Origin: Oceanicaulis sp. MMSF_3324
Lineage (GTDB): Bacteria; Pseudomonadota; Alphaproteobacteria; Caulobacterales; Maricaulaceae
Assembly: GCF_030733545.1 (NCBI RefSeq)
Contig: NZ_JASHIU010000009.1
Coordinates: 62,001 to 126,000, forward strand
Length of the DNA: 64,000 nt
Direction: 5' to 3'
Made by a program: the position numbers and the translations under genes. Shown piece after piece: positions 33,589 to 42,535 of the stretch. The notes beneath the pieces are model-generated. The model did no database searches. It had not been told where the DNA came from and worked only from the letters and a program-made list of their open reading frames with translations. Each line of letters opens with the position of its first letter. Within the stretch, counting starts at the first letter, position 1.

Positions 33589-35322
33589 ATGGAACACGGA
33601 CACGGCTATGAAATCTGGTTGAAGGATGCGGTGGTCTTTCTGATCGCCGCCGGCGTCGTGGTGCCGCTCTTCCGCCTGTTCAAGCTCAGCTCCGTGCTCG
33701 GTTTCCTGATCGCCGGGCTGGCCTTGGGGCCGTTCGCTCTGGGCGGTCTTGCGGAGCGCTTCACCGTGCTCGAATGGGTGACCATTTCAGAGCCGGAGGC
33801 CGCCAAGCCCTTCGCCGAACTGGGCGTGCTCTTCCTTCTGTTTCTGCTGGGGCTCGAGCTGTCCTTCAAACGGCTCTGGCAATTGCGCCGCGCTGTCTTC
33901 GGCGCAGGCGGGCTTCAGGCTTTTGGCAGCGCGGCTGTCTTGGGCGTGGCCTGTTTTCTGATCGGTCAGACAGCGCCCACAGCATTGGTCATCGGTCTGG
34001 CGCTGGCCCTGTCTTCTACAGCGATCGTCATGCAGATCATGGCTGAAGAGCGTCGTACGGCGGCGCCCGTGGGGCGCGCCTCCCTCGCCGTGCTCCTGAT
34101 GCAGGACATTCTGGTCGCCCCGATTCTGATCCTTGTAGGGTTTCTGACCCGGGATGCGGGCGCGGATATTGGCGCAGCGCTGTTGAGCGCCCTGTTCCAG
34201 GGTTTGCTGGCGCTGGCCTGGATCTTGTTGCTGGGGCGTCTGGTGCTGCGCCCGGTGTTCCGTCTGGTCGCCAAGGCGGGCGGCCGGGACTTGTTGATGG
34301 CGCTGACCCTGGCCGTGGTGGTGGGCGCCTCCATGCTGACGGCGGGCGCCGGATTGTCGCTGGCGCTGGGGGCGTTTCTGGCTGGGTTGATGCTGGGCGA
34401 GACTGAATTCAAGCATCAGGCCGAGATTGATCTTGAGCCCTTCAAGGGGCTGCTTCTGGGCGTTTTCTTCATGACCGTCGGCATGGGGCTCGACCTCGGC
34501 GCGGTCTGGCAGAATGGCGCCGTGGTGCTTGCCGGGCTTGTCGTGATGCTGCTCGTCAAGGCCGCGCTGGTCTATCTGGCGTGCCGCCTGTTTGCGGGCG
34601 ACCATCGTCTGTCGCTGGAAGCTGCGTTCCTGCTCGCGCCGGCGGGCGAGTTCGCCTTCGTCGTGCTGGCCGCGGCGAGCAGCGGGGATGTCATTCCCGC
34701 CGAGGTCTCGACCCTGGTCGCCGCGATAGCGGGGCTGTCCATGCTGATGACCCCGGCGCTCGCCGCCATCGGGCGCAAGCTCGCCGCCGAGCCCGATGAC
34801 ACCACCGGGCAGGGGGAGTTGCCCGCGGACCTGGTGGAAATGGAAGGTCATGTGATCATCGCAGGCTTTGGCCGGGTCGGCCGCACCATGGCGCGGGTGC
34901 TGGAAACCGAGAATGTGTCCCTGATCGGTCTGGACATGAATACCCAGAAAGTCGCCGATGGCCGCAAGGAAGGCTGGCCGGTCTATTACGGCGACGCCGG
35001 TCGGGAGGAGTTTCTCGAACGGGCGGGCGCGGCCCGGGCGGACATGTTCGTGGTGACCGTCGACAATCCCCAGAAGGCGTCCGACATGGTGCGCGTTGCG
35101 CGCAAGCTGCGCCCTGACGCCCTGATCCTCGCCCGTGCGCGCGACCGGCGTCACGCGCGTGAACTGGAAGCGGCGGGCGCCAGCCATGTCACGCTGGAAA
35201 CCGCCGAAGCGGCCTTGCAGCTGGCGGGACGCGCGCTGGAGGATATGGGGCTGACCGCGGATACGGTGCGCGACCGGCTCGCCGCCGAGCGCGAGGATGT
35301 CTACGCCTCGGAGACGGCCTGA
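33589..35322 (+). CDS. CPA2-family cation/proton antiporter with TrkA-N domain (KefB/KefC-like)
   Basis: The 577-residue protein has about 12 membrane helices (residues ~10-395) with the CPA2 core motifs SVLGFLIAGLALGP, ELGVLFLLFLLGLELSFKRL, ALSSTAIVMQI and LLMQDILVAPILILVG, then a cytoplasmic Rossmann TrkA-N/RCK domain from ~residue 418 (IIAGFGRVGRTMARVLE, GDAGREEFLERAGA, ARARDRRHARELEAAGASHV). Such proteins exchange K+ or Na+ for H+ under nucleotide or thiol control. AGGGG lies 7 bases upstream. A 10-base palindrome AGGTTAACCT at 33548-33557 precedes it. The cation is not certain. Confidence 0.93.
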   Translation: MEHGHGYEIWLKDAVVFLIAAGVVVPLFRLFKLSSVLGFLIAGLALGPFALGGLAERFTVLEWVTISEPEAAKPFAELGVLFLLFLLGLELSFKRLWQLRRAVFGAGGLQAFGSAAVLGVACFLIGQTAPTALVIGLALALSSTAIVMQIMAEERRTAAPVGRASLAVLLMQDILVAPILILVGFLTRDAGADIGAALLSALFQGLLALAWILLLGRLVLRPVFRLVAKAGGRDLLMALTLAVVVGASMLTAGAGLSLALGAFLAGLMLGETEFKHQAEIDLEPFKGLLLGVFFMTVGMGLDLGAVWQNGAVVLAGLVVMLLVKAALVYLACRLFAGDHRLSLEAAFLLAPAGEFAFVVLAAASSGDVIPAEVSTLVAAIAGLSMLMTPALAAIGRKLAAEPDDTTGQGELPADLVEMEGHVIIAGFGRVGRTMARVLETENVSLIGLDMNTQKVADGRKEGWPVYYGDAGREEFLERAGAARADMFVVTVDNPQKASDMVRVARKLRPDALILARARDRRHARELEAAGASHVTLETAEAALQLAGRALEDMGLTADTVRDRLAAEREDVYASETA

Positions 35323-35675
35323 TGAGCGAACCCGTCAGTTTTCAGGGAGTGGCGAGCGATGCGCTGGTCTTCTGGGAGCGTGGACGCGTCTTCTACAACC
35401 TGCTCCTGCTTGTTGCGGTGGTCGCCGTGCAGGGGCTCGATGTCATGCACTGGAACGCGGACGGCCTGAGCCTGCCCGAGCTGATCGTCATGGCGATGGG
35501 CGCCAATGTGCTCTATTGCGCCGGCTACCCGGCAGACCTTCTGGTACAGATGTCGCGATTTCGCGCCCCGTGGCGGCATGGCCGCTGGTTGCTCTGGGCG
35601 CTGGGAACCGGGTTCGCGCTGATGCTGGCCTTGATGATCCTGCTCGCGCAGCAGCCCGAAGGCCTCTCTAGCTAG
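35322..35675 (+). CDS. Small polytopic membrane protein
   Basis: The 117 residues contain about three hydrophobic segments (YNLLLLVAVVAVQGLDVMHW, LPELIVMAMGANVLYCAGYP, WLLWALGTGFALMLALMILL). Family unrecognised. The ATG shares bases with the antiporter stop (TGATG), so it is co-translated and may be an accessory subunit. It converges with the lipoprotein gene, overlapping by 4 bases. Confidence 0.7.
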   Translation: MSEPVSFQGVASDALVFWERGRVFYNLLLLVAVVAVQGLDVMHWNADGLSLPELIVMAMGANVLYCAGYPADLLVQMSRFRAPWRHGRWLLWALGTGFALMLALMILLAQQPEGLSS

Positions 35676-35983
35676 TTCTGGCTGTCATCCAGTATGTCGC
35701 TGGGGCGACGTCCTGCGAGGTCTTCGGGCACGCCCATGGCGCGATCGCGGGCATAGCGATCCTCGAACTCTTCACGGCGTCGCTGGGCTTCTTCCGCCGC
35801 TTCATAGCGCTCGTTCCGGGCGTCCGCCATAGTGCGGTCGATGCACACATCCCGCGCTGCCTTGTCGCTGATCTCACGACACTCGCTATAGGCGGCGCGT
35901 CGGTCATAGGTGTCCACGGACACGCAGGCGCCCAGGGCGAGCGGGAGGGTGAGACTGGCGAGGAGAACGGTGCGAGCGGCCAT
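35672..35983 (-). CDS. Small lipoprotein of unknown function
   Basis: From ATG 35983 (GGAG 6 bases upstream) the product has 103 residues with a lipoprotein signal ending LALGAC. The mature part has two further cysteines (SECREISDKAARDVCIDRTM) and a charged helix (RYEAAEEAQRRREEFEDRYA). No family recognised. It is transcribed toward the antiporter operon. Confidence 0.72.
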   Translation of the reverse strand: MAARTVLLASLTLPLALGACVSVDTYDRRAAYSECREISDKAARDVCIDRTMADARNERYEAAEEAQRRREEFEDRYARDRAMGVPEDLAGRRPSDILDDSQN

Positions 35984-36071
35984 GGAACACTCCTGTCGAT
36001 TAAAGTCAGACTTTAACATGTGGGGCCCGGACTCTGGCGAATTAATTCTTGTTCAGCTCACCTGCGGTAAC

Positions 36072-36102
36072 AAAAAAGGCCGGGCGATCGCCCGGCCTTT
36101 TC
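36072..36102 (-). terminator. Intrinsic terminator after icd
   Basis: The self-complementary stem GGCCGGGCGATCGCCCGGCC is flanked by A-runs and T-runs; on the minus strand it is followed by six T residues. It closes the isocitrate dehydrogenase gene. Confidence 0.88.
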
Positions 36103-36129
36103 CATTCAATATGTGAGAGGCGAAGCGCC

Positions 36130-37353
36130 CTACACCTTGTCTTTCATGACTTCGGCGAAACGCTCGGCCACGGTGTCCAGGAAGCCCTCGGTGGACAGCC
36201 AGCCTTGCTGGTCGCCGACCAGAAGCGCCAGGTCCTTGGTCATGTAACCGGCTTCCACCGTCTTGATGATGGTGTCTTCCAGGCTCTCGGCGAAGGCTTC
36301 GACCTGCTCGTTGCCGTCCATCTTGCCGCGATATTTCAGACCGCGGGTCCAGGCGAAGATCGAGGCGATGGAGTTGGTAGAGGTCTTCTCGCCGCGCTGG
36401 TGCTGGCGATAGTGACGGGTCACGGTGCCGTGGGCGGCTTCCGCTTCCACGGTTTTTCCATCCGGCGTCATCAGCACGGAGGTCATCAGGCCCAGAGAGC
36501 CGAAGCCCTGCGCCACGGTGTCGGACTGCACGTCGCCATCATAGTTCTTGCAGGCCCACACAAAGCCGCCGGACCATTTCATGGCGGCCGCCACCATGTC
36601 GTCGATCAGGCGGTGCTCATAGCTGATGCCCAGCTTTTCGAACTCGGCCTTGAACTCGCTGTCATAGATTTCCTGGAAGATATCTTTGAAGCGGCCGTCA
36701 TAGGCTTTCATGATGGTGTTCTTGGTGGACAGGTAGACCGGCCATTTGCGGTCGAGGCCGTAGCGCAGCGAGGCGCGGGCGAAGTCCTTGATGGACTCGT
36801 CCAGGTTATACATGCCCATGGCGACGCCGGCGCTCGGGAAGTCATAGACCTCGTGCGTGATCGGCTCGCCGCCGTCGGACGGGGTGTAGGTCATGGTCAG
36901 CTTGCCCGGACCCGGCACTTTCATGTCGGTGGCGCGATACTGGTCGCCGAAGGCGTGACGGCCGATGACGATCGGCTTGGTCCAGCCCGGCACAAGCCGC
37001 GGCACATTCTTGATCACGATCGGCTCGCGGAAGACCACGCCGCCCAGAACGTTGCGGATGGTGCCGTTCGGGGACCGCCACATCTTCTTGAGGTCGAATT
37101 CCTCGACGCGGGCTTCGTCGGGGGTGATGGTGGCGCATTTCACGCCGACACCGTAATGCTTGATGGCCTCGGCGGCCTCTACGGTGATCTTGTCGTCTGT
37201 CTCATCGCGCTTCTGCACCGACAGGTCATAATATTTCAGGTCGATGTCCAGATAGGGCAGGATCAGCTTTTCCTTGATCAGCGCCCAGATGATGCGGGTC
37301 ATCTCGTCGCCGTCGAGTTCGACGACCGGATTGTCGACTTTGATCTTGGCCAT
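36130..37353 (-). CDS. icd: NADP-dependent isocitrate dehydrogenase (eukaryote-like homodimeric type)
   Basis: The enzyme oxidises isocitrate to 2-oxoglutarate in the TCA cycle, making NADPH. With the start at ATG 37353 (GGAAG upstream) it has 407 residues. Features are [20 protein letters not shown], the substrate-binding segment [58 protein letters not shown], and [20 protein letters not shown]. These match the ~400-residue homodimeric IDH common in alphaproteobacteria, not the monomeric or E. coli-type enzyme. Monocistronic. Confidence 0.97.
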   Translation of the reverse strand: MAKIKVDNPVVELDGDEMTRIIWALIKEKLILPYLDIDLKYYDLSVQKRDETDDKITVEAAEAIKHYGVGVKCATITPDEARVEEFDLKKMWRSPNGTIRNVLGGVVFREPIVIKNVPRLVPGWTKPIVIGRHAFGDQYRATDMKVPGPGKLTMTYTPSDGGEPITHEVYDFPSAGVAMGMYNLDESIKDFARASLRYGLDRKWPVYLSTKNTIMKAYDGRFKDIFQEIYDSEFKAEFEKLGISYEHRLIDDMVAAAMKWSGGFVWACKNYDGDVQSDTVAQGFGSLGLMTSVLMTPDGKTVEAEAAHGTVTRHYRQHQRGEKTSTNSIASIFAWTRGLKYRGKMDGNEQVEAFAESLEDTIIKTVEAGYMTKDLALLVGDQQGWLSTEGFLDTVAERFAEVMKDKV

Positions 37354-37508
37354 GAAGCGTGTCTTCCATGTTCTGTGGGCATGAGGTGACGCACATGGGA
37401 TGTGCGACATGCCGCGTCGAGGGGTGGACGAATGTGTGGCGGGTGTCTAGCACCGCCTCGCGCGAAGAGAAAGAGGGCCAGCCCAAGTCATAACGCTAGC
37501 TTGACACC

Positions 37509-40055
37509 TCACATCTCGCGAAGCGCCTCATCGGTGAGCCTGGGCTTGAAGCCCGCATCCATGTCACCGATGGAGAAGGGGGTGTATTCTCCCTGAATGC
37601 GCAGGAACAGCGTGACGCGCAATCCCTCCTGATCGTCAGGCAGATCGAAACTCTGGGCGACCGGAAGGGCCGCCGCATCCTCCTCCCCCTGGCAGGGTTG
37701 GAAGGTGCGTTTCTCATCTACCGTGTCTGCACCGCGCCGCAAGGCGATATGGATCTGGAAGGTGCTGTCAGCGGGGCAACTTGCATCAAAGCTGACCCGA
37801 AAGGCTTCCATGTCTCCAGCTGGAACCGGGAAGGTGAAGTCCAACCTGTCCTCATCCTGCAGCCGGGAGTCCTCCCGGCTTTGGGCGATAAAGTCCGCAG
37901 TGGTCCGGTCACCCATGCTTTCGACCGGGTAGGCGATGGAGTTGTCCATGAGGAAGACGAGATGGTTATCGTAATCCAGGACCGTCTCGGCATGCGCACG
38001 CAAGATATCGTAATAGCTCACGTTCAGCCATCCGCGCCTGCGATGGGTTCCCATCACGATGGCGTCGGGCGCCAGACTCTGCAGTGTGGCGAGGACGGTT
38101 TCTTCGGAATCCGCGCGGTACAGGTCTTGTCGGGTTCGGAAGGTATACCAGCCGTCCTCGAAATTGGTTGCGGCGGAAGGGCCAATCTGCGTGGACAGGA
38201 ACAGACGGCGATCCACGCCGCCAGGCCAGTTGTCCAGCATTCGGTTGATCAGGGCGATTGGCGCGTGTTCCGCCTGCAGCCTGTGCGCCTGATCGGGAAA
38301 GAGAGCCTGACCCAGATGCGGGCGCGTCAGCGCGACGCCGCCTGTCGGCAGCAATGCCAGCTGACCCATGACGGCGACCCAGATCGAGGCCTGCGCCAGT
38401 CTGCGTGAAGGCGTCCGGGTCTGGCTGGCCGCGATCACGATGGCGGCGGACAGGGCGTACAGGCTCGCCATGACCGTCCAGAGCAGGCGCAAATCATTCT
38501 GCATCAGGCTGAGCAAGACCCAGGTCAGGGTGAGCACGCTGAGAATAAAGGCCCAACGCCTTAAGCCCGGCGTCAAAACGCCGCCGATCAGGGCGGGAAG
38601 AATGAATACAAGGCCCAGCCCGGCAGCGCCCCGCAGGTCCAGGGGGGAGAAGCGACGCGTGTCAAAGATCGCCGCCAGCAGCATATCCCAGTCGTGATAG
38701 CCCTGATGGGGCGTGAAGTGTTGTTCGAAGGCATAGAACGGGGATTCAAATATCTGATTGTAGTATGGAAATACCGGGTTTCCGCTTTTCAGGTAAGCGA
38801 CGATCACCAGCGGCAAGACCAGGACCGCCATGCCCGCTACGCCCGACAAGATCAGGGTGAGCAGGCTGCGCACGGGCCGGTCGTGACAGGCGAAAAAACT
38901 CACGGCCGCCGCTGTCCCCAGGGTCACGGTCATGATCCAGGCCGTATGCTTGGTCGCCGAGGCGCCGCTCAGACACAGGGCGAAGGCCAGGATATAGACC
39001 GCAGACTGTGCTGATGACCGGTCCTTCAGACTGCTTGCCCACGCAAGCACGGCGCTGGTCATGAACAGGGTGACGACATTGTCGTAATAAAAATCACCCG
39101 TCAGTTTCAGAAGGAGCGGTGCAGTGCCGGCCAGCGCTGCAGCGGCCCAGAAGCCCAGACGGGAGCCTGCAATCAGGCGGCCCATCTGTCCGGCCGCCAG
39201 CACATATACGATGAGACAGGCCAGATTGAAGAAACGCGGGCCTTGCTCACCGCTGATCAGAAATTGAGAGCCCGCGAGATGCAACCCGCCCAGAGGCTGC
39301 AATCCCCAGGCGGCGAGCGCAGGGTTGTGATGCCAGTGCAAATGCGCCTGAAGATGTTCGAAATAGGCGGCGTAGGCGGCGGTGCTGTCGGCGCCCAGCT
39401 CAGGCAGGGCGGCCAGTCCGGTGAGCGTGAACACGATCACAAGAGCCGGCGCGGCGAGCCAGGGCAGCCTGGACTGAAGCGAGGGCAGAAGGGCCTTGGG
39501 CAACGCCGCGAGGCCGGCGCGAACGTGTGGGGCCATAAGCCATAAGGCGATCAGCCCTGTTGCGGCGTGCAGCAGGATATGGCTGGCGCGTGTGTTGACC
39601 GGAAAGTGGGTGAGCGCCCAGAGCATTCCCGATTGCAGGGCCAGTCCGACGCTGAGCGCCAGGATGCCATCCCCGGGCTGGAGCGGTTGGTTGGCGAGGC
39701 TCGTCCTGAACCGGGTCAGCAGCAATAAGCCGAGCAGGAAGGCAGATCCCAGTTGCAGGATCAGTCCCGCCAACACGCCCAGACCGGCGAAAATGGCGGC
39801 CAGCGCCAGAGGCGGCAAGAGGGCGAAGGCCCGGTTCCCGCCGACGGGCCAATGGTTCAGCGCATAGCTGGCCAGCATGGTCAGGACGGCTAGGCCGACA
39901 AAAGAAGTGATGTTGTCGGGGCCGTCGAGCCAAATCGACAGCTGGGGCGAAGGGGCGAGGACATAGGCTGCAGCCGCGGCCAGGATGACAACAAGGCTTG
40001 CCCCGCCCGTAAGCGATGCGCGGTTCAATATCTGTGTGAGATCACGCATCGTCAT
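37509..40055 (-). CDS. Large GT-C-like polytopic membrane protein
   Basis: The ~848-residue protein has about 14 hydrophobic segments in the first ~600 residues and a soluble C-terminal domain (~600-848) ending FKPRLTDEALREM. LKSGNPVFPYYNQIF resembles the loop motif of bacterial GT-C lipid-linked-sugar glycosyltransferases, and LTGDFYYDNVVTLFMTSAVL lies in the membrane core. It partly overlaps the end of the GT2 gene (translationally coupled, probably ATG 40055 or 40049). Together they suggest transfer of a sugar from an undecaprenyl carrier at the cell envelope. The acceptor is unknown. Confidence 0.75.
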   Translation of the reverse strand: MTMRDLTQILNRASLTGGASLVVILAAAAAYVLAPSPQLSIWLDGPDNITSFVGLAVLTMLASYALNHWPVGGNRAFALLPPLALAAIFAGLGVLAGLILQLGSAFLLGLLLLTRFRTSLANQPLQPGDGILALSVGLALQSGMLWALTHFPVNTRASHILLHAATGLIALWLMAPHVRAGLAALPKALLPSLQSRLPWLAAPALVIVFTLTGLAALPELGADSTAAYAAYFEHLQAHLHWHHNPALAAWGLQPLGGLHLAGSQFLISGEQGPRFFNLACLIVYVLAAGQMGRLIAGSRLGFWAAAALAGTAPLLLKLTGDFYYDNVVTLFMTSAVLAWASSLKDRSSAQSAVYILAFALCLSGASATKHTAWIMTVTLGTAAAVSFFACHDRPVRSLLTLILSGVAGMAVLVLPLVIVAYLKSGNPVFPYYNQIFESPFYAFEQHFTPHQGYHDWDMLLAAIFDTRRFSPLDLRGAAGLGLVFILPALIGGVLTPGLRRWAFILSVLTLTWVLLSLMQNDLRLLWTVMASLYALSAAIVIAASQTRTPSRRLAQASIWVAVMGQLALLPTGGVALTRPHLGQALFPDQAHRLQAEHAPIALINRMLDNWPGGVDRRLFLSTQIGPSAATNFEDGWYTFRTRQDLYRADSEETVLATLQSLAPDAIVMGTHRRRGWLNVSYYDILRAHAETVLDYDNHLVFLMDNSIAYPVESMGDRTTADFIAQSREDSRLQDEDRLDFTFPVPAGDMEAFRVSFDASCPADSTFQIHIALRRGADTVDEKRTFQPCQGEEDAAALPVAQSFDLPDDQEGLRVTLFLRIQGEYTPFSIGDMDAGFKPRLTDEALREM

Positions 40056-41094
40056 TCGTCTTTTCAAACTGGGGCAGGGGGCGGGCGGCGCGATGCTTCA
40101 GCCGCGATGAAATGGCGGTCCTCGGCTCGCGGCTGATGTCAAAATTCAGAAATCCGACAAGGAATATCGCCGCCAGAATGATGAGCACCTCGACCATGGC
40201 CAGGGCGCCGCCAGAGCGGGGGATGCCGGTCACGGTGCTCTGGAACCAGGCGATAAGAGCGCCGCCGACGCCGAAAAAGCCGCAAACGAGCCCGGCTAGC
40301 AGGAACAGGCTGCCAACATTGAAGTCACGCAACGCGTACTGATAAAACAAGCGTTTGAAATACGTTGATAAATTGCGGCCTAAAAAGCTCAGGAATTCCT
40401 TGCGCGCATCCAGGCCGCTTTCTTCGTCGCCATAAAACGCCTTGTGCGGCACTTCCAGCACGCGCGCGCCCAGTGTGTTGATGCGGAACAGAAGATCGGT
40501 TTCGAAGAAATATCGCTTGGCGATCTTGTGAACGGGCAGGTTCTGAGCGAGCGGCGCGGATATGGCCAGATACCCGTTCGTGGGGTCGGACGCGGAAAAA
40601 TAGCCCGTGGAGAAGCGGCTGATGAAGGTCAGGCCCAGATTGCCGATGCGCCGTGCGATCGGCATGGTCTCGGACGCATCCATATAGAAGAACCGATTGC
40701 CCTTCACGTAATCGGCGTCACCCTCGAGAATGGGTTCTGCAAATTGCGGGGCGAGCTGGGGGTCCATCTGGCCGTCGCTGTCTATCTTGATCAAGACATC
40801 GGCGCCGTGTTCAAGGCCGGTCTTGAAGCCTGCCAATACCGCGCCGCCAACGCCCTGGTTTTCCTCAAGGCGGACTAGCTTCAGGCGGGGATCGTGGAAG
40901 TTTTGCTCCACATAGTCTCCCGTCTGCACCGGGCATGCATCATCGACGACAATGATGAGCCCGATCTCCTCCGGCATCCGTGTCAGGACGCCCAGAATAT
41001 GATCGCGCGCCTTGTAAGCGGGGAGAACCGCGCACAGAAGCGGAGGCGTTGCAGAGGCGGGAGCAGAGACTGTCATAGGGTGCGGGCAAGCCAT
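40042..41094 (-). CDS. GT2-family glycosyltransferase (dolichyl-phosphate-sugar synthase-like)
   Basis: The 350 residues have a GT-A catalytic domain: LLCAVLPAYKARDHILGVLT, GLIIVVDDACPVQTGDYVEQ, LVRLEENQGVGGAVLAGFKT, and the DXD-like IKIDSDGQMDPQL. They are followed by two C-terminal membrane helices (NVGSLFLLAGLVCGFFGVGG; MVEVLIILAAIFLVGFLNFD). This fits enzymes that make polyprenyl-phosphate sugars. ATG 41076 is an alternative start; neither start has a strong ribosome-binding site. It is the upstream partner of the GT-C-like gene. Confidence 0.9.
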   Translation of the reverse strand: MACPHPMTVSAPASATPPLLCAVLPAYKARDHILGVLTRMPEEIGLIIVVDDACPVQTGDYVEQNFHDPRLKLVRLEENQGVGGAVLAGFKTGLEHGADVLIKIDSDGQMDPQLAPQFAEPILEGDADYVKGNRFFYMDASETMPIARRIGNLGLTFISRFSTGYFSASDPTNGYLAISAPLAQNLPVHKIAKRYFFETDLLFRINTLGARVLEVPHKAFYGDEESGLDARKEFLSFLGRNLSTYFKRLFYQYALRDFNVGSLFLLAGLVCGFFGVGGALIAWFQSTVTGIPRSGGALAMVEVLIILAAIFLVGFLNFDISREPRTAISSRLKHRAARPLPQFEKTNDDA

Positions 41095-41238
41095 TCAGAG
41101 TGGGGAAGTGGCCGATCCATATTCCCCTCAGGAGCGCTCTTTAAAGAAAGAAAATACAAGATTAAAGAGTTCGCGCCTTGCCATCGCCAGGTTTTTCAAC
41201 GCATTGAGGCCTGTCGGCGCGCGCGATGGGGACGTTTC

Positions 41239-41586
41239 ATGATCGAATATCTCAAACTGCTGGGTTTCTCCTGCCTTCTGGCCAGCGGTCAGGTCGCGTT
41301 CAAATACGCAGCGATCGACATCAAGGCGCGTCTGGCGGAGTCACAAGGCCTTTGGGCGTTTGTCTCCGTGCCGTTGATCGGAGCTCTGGCCCTTTACGCC
41401 GTCGCGACCGGATTGTGGGTCTGGATCCTGATGAGCACGCCTCTGTCCAAGGCCTACCCGTTCGCACTGCTGGGCGCTGTATTTGTCCCCATCGCCTCGG
41501 TCCTGTTGTTTGGCGAACGTTTGTCGCTCACCTATCCAGTGGGTTTGTTGCTGGTCTGTGTCGGCGTGTATCTGTGCGTGCGCTGA
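41239..41586 (+). CDS. SMR/EamA-like small membrane transporter (flippase candidate)
   Basis: The 115 residues form four membrane helices (LLGFSCLLASGQVAFKYAAI, LIGALALYAVATGLWVWILM, LSKAYPFALLGAVFVPIASV, TYPVGLLLVCVGVYLCV). The second-half PLSKAYPFALLG motif is typical of the EamA/SMR-like subunits such as ArnE/ArnF that flip undecaprenyl-phosphate-linked sugars. It is divergent from the GT2 gene, which supports a polyprenyl-sugar pathway. A drug-export role cannot be excluded. Confidence 0.8.
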   Translation: MIEYLKLLGFSCLLASGQVAFKYAAIDIKARLAESQGLWAFVSVPLIGALALYAVATGLWVWILMSTPLSKAYPFALLGAVFVPIASVLLFGERLSLTYPVGLLLVCVGVYLCVR

Positions 41587-41631
41587 GATCGGGCTCTTGA
41601 TCAGCTGGATGGCTCGCGGCAAGAGCTATGC

Positions 41632-42390
41632 ATGAGTGATCCAATGCAGACATCCGAAGCCACCCCTGTATTCATCCTGGTCGAGCCCCAGATGGGCGAG
41701 AATATCGGCGCGGCGTGCCGGGTGATGGGCAATTTCGGGATTTCCGAGTTGCGGATCGTCAAGCCTCGTGATGGCTGGCCGAACCCCAAAGCCGTGTCCA
41801 TGGCGACCGGGTCTCCGGTGCTGGATAACGCTCAGGTCTTTGAGACGCTCGAAGAAGCGGTGGCCGATTGCCAACTGCTCTTTGCGTCCACCGCCCAGCC
41901 GCGCAACATGGTCAAACCGGCCTTCACCGCACGTGCGGGCATGGCCGAGATCCGGGGGCATATTGAGGCGGGTCAGCGCGTGGGCGTTCTGTTCGGGGCG
42001 GAAAAGTCCGGCCTGCCCAATGCCGCGATCACCTTGTCGAACGCCATTATCACCTTGCCTGTGGATCGCAGCTTCAGTTCCTTGAACCTGTCGATGGCGG
42101 TTGGCGTGTTCGCCCATGAATGGCGCGCCGGTGATCCGGCGCCGGCTGAGTTCAAGCCGCTGGACGAACGGGCGCCCGAGCAGGAAATGACCGCGTTCTA
42201 TAACCATCTTGAAGAGGAACTGGAGCGGGCCGGCTTCTTCTATCCGCCCGAAAAGACACCCCTGATGATGCAGAACCTGATCAACGCGTTTGCACGCGGA
42301 GGGTTAACGCAGCAGGAGGTTCGCACCCTGCGCGGTGTCATAAAAGCGCTCGCAATTGGACGCGGAAAAGCCCGTATTGAACGCGATTAA
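41632..42390 (+). CDS. trmJ: tRNA 2'-O-methyltransferase TrmJ (SpoU family)
   Basis: TrmJ methylates position 32 of tRNA anticodon loops. The 252 residues contain the SPOUT knot: FILVEPQMGENIGAACRVMG, MGNFGISELRIVKPRDGWPN, VGVLFGAEKSGLPNAAI (motif 2) and TLPVDRSFSSLNLSMAVGVF (motif 3), with a C-terminal helical extension typical of TrmJ. It is followed by 145 bases without a gene before the chemoreceptor. Confidence 0.93.
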   Translation: MSDPMQTSEATPVFILVEPQMGENIGAACRVMGNFGISELRIVKPRDGWPNPKAVSMATGSPVLDNAQVFETLEEAVADCQLLFASTAQPRNMVKPAFTARAGMAEIRGHIEAGQRVGVLFGAEKSGLPNAAITLSNAIITLPVDRSFSSLNLSMAVGVFAHEWRAGDPAPAEFKPLDERAPEQEMTAFYNHLEEELERAGFFYPPEKTPLMMQNLINAFARGGLTQQEVRTLRGVIKALAIGRGKARIERD

Positions 42391-42535
42391 TCAAGCATAT
42401 CCAGAAGTTGAGTATTTCGGGCGAGTGATCGTTTAGGGCGATCCCCTGCTGCGTGAACCTGCGCAGGTGATTTACAATCCTGAGCCGAATTTGCGTCATC
42501 CTGCAAGCCTGTGAAGTGCTTACAGGGAGAGCACC

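Noticed and set aside
33787-35187. 466-residue open frame antisense to the antiporter
   Set aside because: The Gln/Arg/His-rich product has no domain; the sense frame shows membrane helices and an RCK domain.
36049-37389. 446-residue open frame antisense to icd
   Set aside because: The sense frame is an unmistakable isocitrate dehydrogenase; the antisense frame is composition-driven.
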